Positions 31,726-33,172 of a stretch of DNA of 33,172 bases are shown one piece after another. The DNA comes from Oscillibacter sp. Lineage in GTDB: Bacteria > Bacillota > Clostridia > Oscillospirales > Oscillospiraceae. The DNA is taken from positions 1-33,172 of the forward strand of contig JAAWLO010000020.1 in the NCBI GenBank assembly GCA_022797935.1, given 5' to 3'. The first letter of the stretch is position 1; every line of letters begins with the position of its first letter. Made by a program: the position numbers and the translations under genes. Below the pieces are notes generated by a model. That model was given only the letters and a program-made list of their open reading frames with translations. It was not told the DNA's origin and ran no database searches.

Positions 31726-33102
31726 TTAGTTCAGCACGATAGCGTGAACCGCTTCAATCAGATTAACCACGGCGGTACGATCCACCAGGGATACGCTCTC
31801 GCCGTCTACCACCACGAGGCAGCGGCTCCCATCATAGCGATATAATTTGATTTCAACCTGGGGGAAGTTTTCGTTATCCAGGTGGACAGTCAGGCCGATT
31901 TCCTCTTTCTGCGCAGGCCACTCATCGGTAAATTCATCTGCGGTCAAGCCTTCCAGTGCGGATTGAAGATTGGCAATTTCCAGTTCCTCCTCCTGATAGG
32001 CCCAGGTGCGTTCCTCTCCATCCTTTTCGGAGGTGAGTGTATAGGTGTTTCCTTCCAGGGAAATGTCGATCCGTTGGATATCGGAGAAGTCCGCCCATAT
32101 CACTTCGGGATGCCGGAGGTCATTGTAAGACATTGCGGCCAGCGTTTTGTAGCTGCTGGAGGAAATCTTGTAGACAATTTGCGATTCCCCGACCCGGACA
32201 TATGCCGAGATTTCGGCCTCCTGGTCCTCGACATCCTCTGGGTCCGGACTGACATAGAGGACAAAGGTATCCGCAATTTCTTCGCCATCTTCCCCCTCCG
32301 TGGTGTAATCCACGGTGATTGTCAATTCGGGGGCATCCAGGCCATATGTCTGCAATTCCTCATCTGTTACGTTATATGACACATAGTTGACCGGATTCAG
32401 ATTGGTGATACTCCGCAGATAGCTGTCTACCTTGGACGTATCAAGCGGCAGATTTTTGCCGCTCCGCTGGGTGAAGTAAACATCAGCGGCGCTGTAACTA
32501 TCTGCGCTGTTTTCTTGATAGGCAATGCTGTATGCTTCCGTACCTGTGAATTGAATTTGGGTCACATGGTCAAAGGACGGTATCTCATCGTGGTCGATCA
32601 TGTCGCTGAGAACCGCGTCGTATTCGTCCAGAGGGTCGTACTTGACCAGATACACGTTCCCGTCCCCAATGGAGACATACCGCTGGGAATCCATCTTGCT
32701 GTAATCGCCCAGCTTGACCTCATAGCTCTGCTCCTCGGTGGACAGATTGATAGTGCAGATGGGATCGTCCAACCCATACTGTCCAAAGTCCTCCACGTCC
32801 TCAATGATAAAGGCCGCGCCGAAGGACTGGAACTGTTCCAGCAGCTCATTGATTTTTTCCTCGCTCACAGGAAAGTTTTCATCCTCGTCATAGAGCCATG
32901 TTTCATCCTTGTGGAATGCCAGCGTTTCCTCGTTGTACTCCCAGGAGAGGGATTGCACTGATTCGCTGGGCAGTTCCAGGATGATCTCTCCGGTTTCTTT
33001 GATTTGCTCCTTCCGTTCCTCCATCTGCATCACCGCAAAGGTGGCGATGCAGGCCACAGCTAAAATTCCCAGAAGGATATAGAGCTTTTTAGACCGGTTC
33101 AT
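31726..33102 (-). CDS. DUF4340 domain-containing membrane-anchored protein
   Basis: Protein of 458 residues with one N-terminal membrane anchor (about 7-25, LYILLGILAVACIATFAVM) and a large exported acidic domain. The DUF4340 repeat pattern is visible twice: ESVQSLSWEYNEETLAFHKD, then ETWLYDEDENFPVSEEKINELLEQF and YGLDDPICTINLSTEEQSYEV, and again DIQRIDISLEGNTYTLTSEK with EEELEIANLQSALEGLTADEF. DUF4340 proteins accompany GldG-type ABC-2 membrane proteins (gliding-motility-associated ABC family) whose function in non-gliding Clostridia is unknown. AAGGAGG precedes the ATG at 33102, and the start overlaps the end of the upstream gene by 14 bases. Base composition is lower in GC than the central part of the window. 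Confidence 0.9.
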   Translation of the reverse strand: MNRSKKLYILLGILAVACIATFAVMQMEERKEQIKETGEIILELPSESVQSLSWEYNEETLAFHKDETWLYDEDENFPVSEEKINELLEQFQSFGAAFIIEDVEDFGQYGLDDPICTINLSTEEQSYEVKLGDYSKMDSQRYVSIGDGNVYLVKYDPLDEYDAVLSDMIDHDEIPSFDHVTQIQFTGTEAYSIAYQENSADSYSAADVYFTQRSGKNLPLDTSKVDSYLRSITNLNPVNYVSYNVTDEELQTYGLDAPELTITVDYTTEGEDGEEIADTFVLYVSPDPEDVEDQEAEISAYVRVGESQIVYKISSSSYKTLAAMSYNDLRHPEVIWADFSDIQRIDISLEGNTYTLTSEKDGEERTWAYQEEELEIANLQSALEGLTADEFTDEWPAQKEEIGLTVHLDNENFPQVEIKLYRYDGSRCLVVVDGESVSLVDRTAVVNLIEAVHAIVLN

Positions 33103-33172
33103 TTTGCAGCCTCCTTCTTCTCAATACCACCCAAATGCCGATGCCCAGATACAGCAGCGGGAACACGCCGAT
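33089..33172 (-). CDS. C-terminal end of a GldG-like ABC-2 membrane protein (cut by window)
   Basis: Only the last 27 codons are present, reading FPLLYLGIGIWVVLRRRR and ending QNEPV at TAA 33089-33091. A terminal hydrophobic helix followed by a cluster of arginines is the normal end of GldG-family proteins, which have an extracellular domain and a C-terminal anchor. The frame overlaps the start of the DUF4340 gene by 14 bases, the usual coupling of this pair. The identification rests on this context and the tail only. Confidence 0.65.
   Translation of the reverse strand: MGVFPLLYLGIGIWVVLRRRRLQNEPV

Overview
The window looks like chromosome from an anaerobic, probably gut-associated Clostridia of the Oscillospiraceae type (Flavonifractor/Oscillibacter-like). 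I infer this from the GC-rich coding sequence with strong AGGAGG ribosome sites, a YesL-type DUF624 protein beside a CUT1 sugar ABC operon, a DUF3798 lipoprotein transport cluster, a SpoIID-like protein, PepD, and a GldG/DUF4340 gliding-type ABC pair. There is no phage, CRISPR array, rRNA or tRNA that I can see.

Layout. (1) 1-5009, minus strand: a carbohydrate ABC operon read from right to left as ATPase (UgpC/MsmX type), AraC-family regulator, solute-binding lipoprotein, MalF-type permease and MalG-type permease (cut by the window edge). A perfect 19-bp inverted repeat lies just upstream of the binding-protein promoter. A DUF624 membrane protein is divergent from it. (2) 5941-6984: a lone small serine recombinase and about 440 bp without genes. 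(3) 7116-14234, plus strand: a coherent operon of DUF3798 lipoprotein, RbsA-type double ATPase, two RbsC-type permeases, a small membrane-anchored acidic-tailed protein and an aminoacyl-histidine dipeptidase. It is preceded by a structured leader whose hairpin can alternatively pair with the ribosome binding site. (4) 14290-14799: a lower-GC RibD_C/DHFR-like gene. (5) 14849-22921, minus strand: rpmG-secE-nusG-rplK-rplA from a strong promoter, a terminator, then secA, a small membrane protein carrying a C10 tract, a laccase-domain protein and an orphan peptide-type binding lipoprotein. (6) 23085-24209: a divergent lipoprotein. (7) 24217-26301, minus strand: asd and dapA, two steps of diaminopimelate/lysine synthesis, with a hairpin between them. 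(8) 26479-31130, plus strand: SpoIID-like protein, queA, a TfoX C-terminal-domain gene and an unknown gene that each carry one -1 frameshift, then tgt and a YdbC/PC4-type protein; queA and tgt serve queuosine tRNA modification. (9) 31131-31725: two nested palindromic elements, a doubtful small membrane ORF and hairpins. (10) 31726-33172, minus strand: DUF4340 protein and the tail of a GldG-like protein.

The most interesting items are the DUF3798 transporter/dipeptidase operon with its switch-like leader, the long operator-like inverted repeat at 2836-2898, the two neighbouring single-base frameshifts at about 29230 and 29620, the C10 tract near 17434, and the nested palindrome at 31211-31340. 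Names rest on motif recognition by eye; no database search was run.
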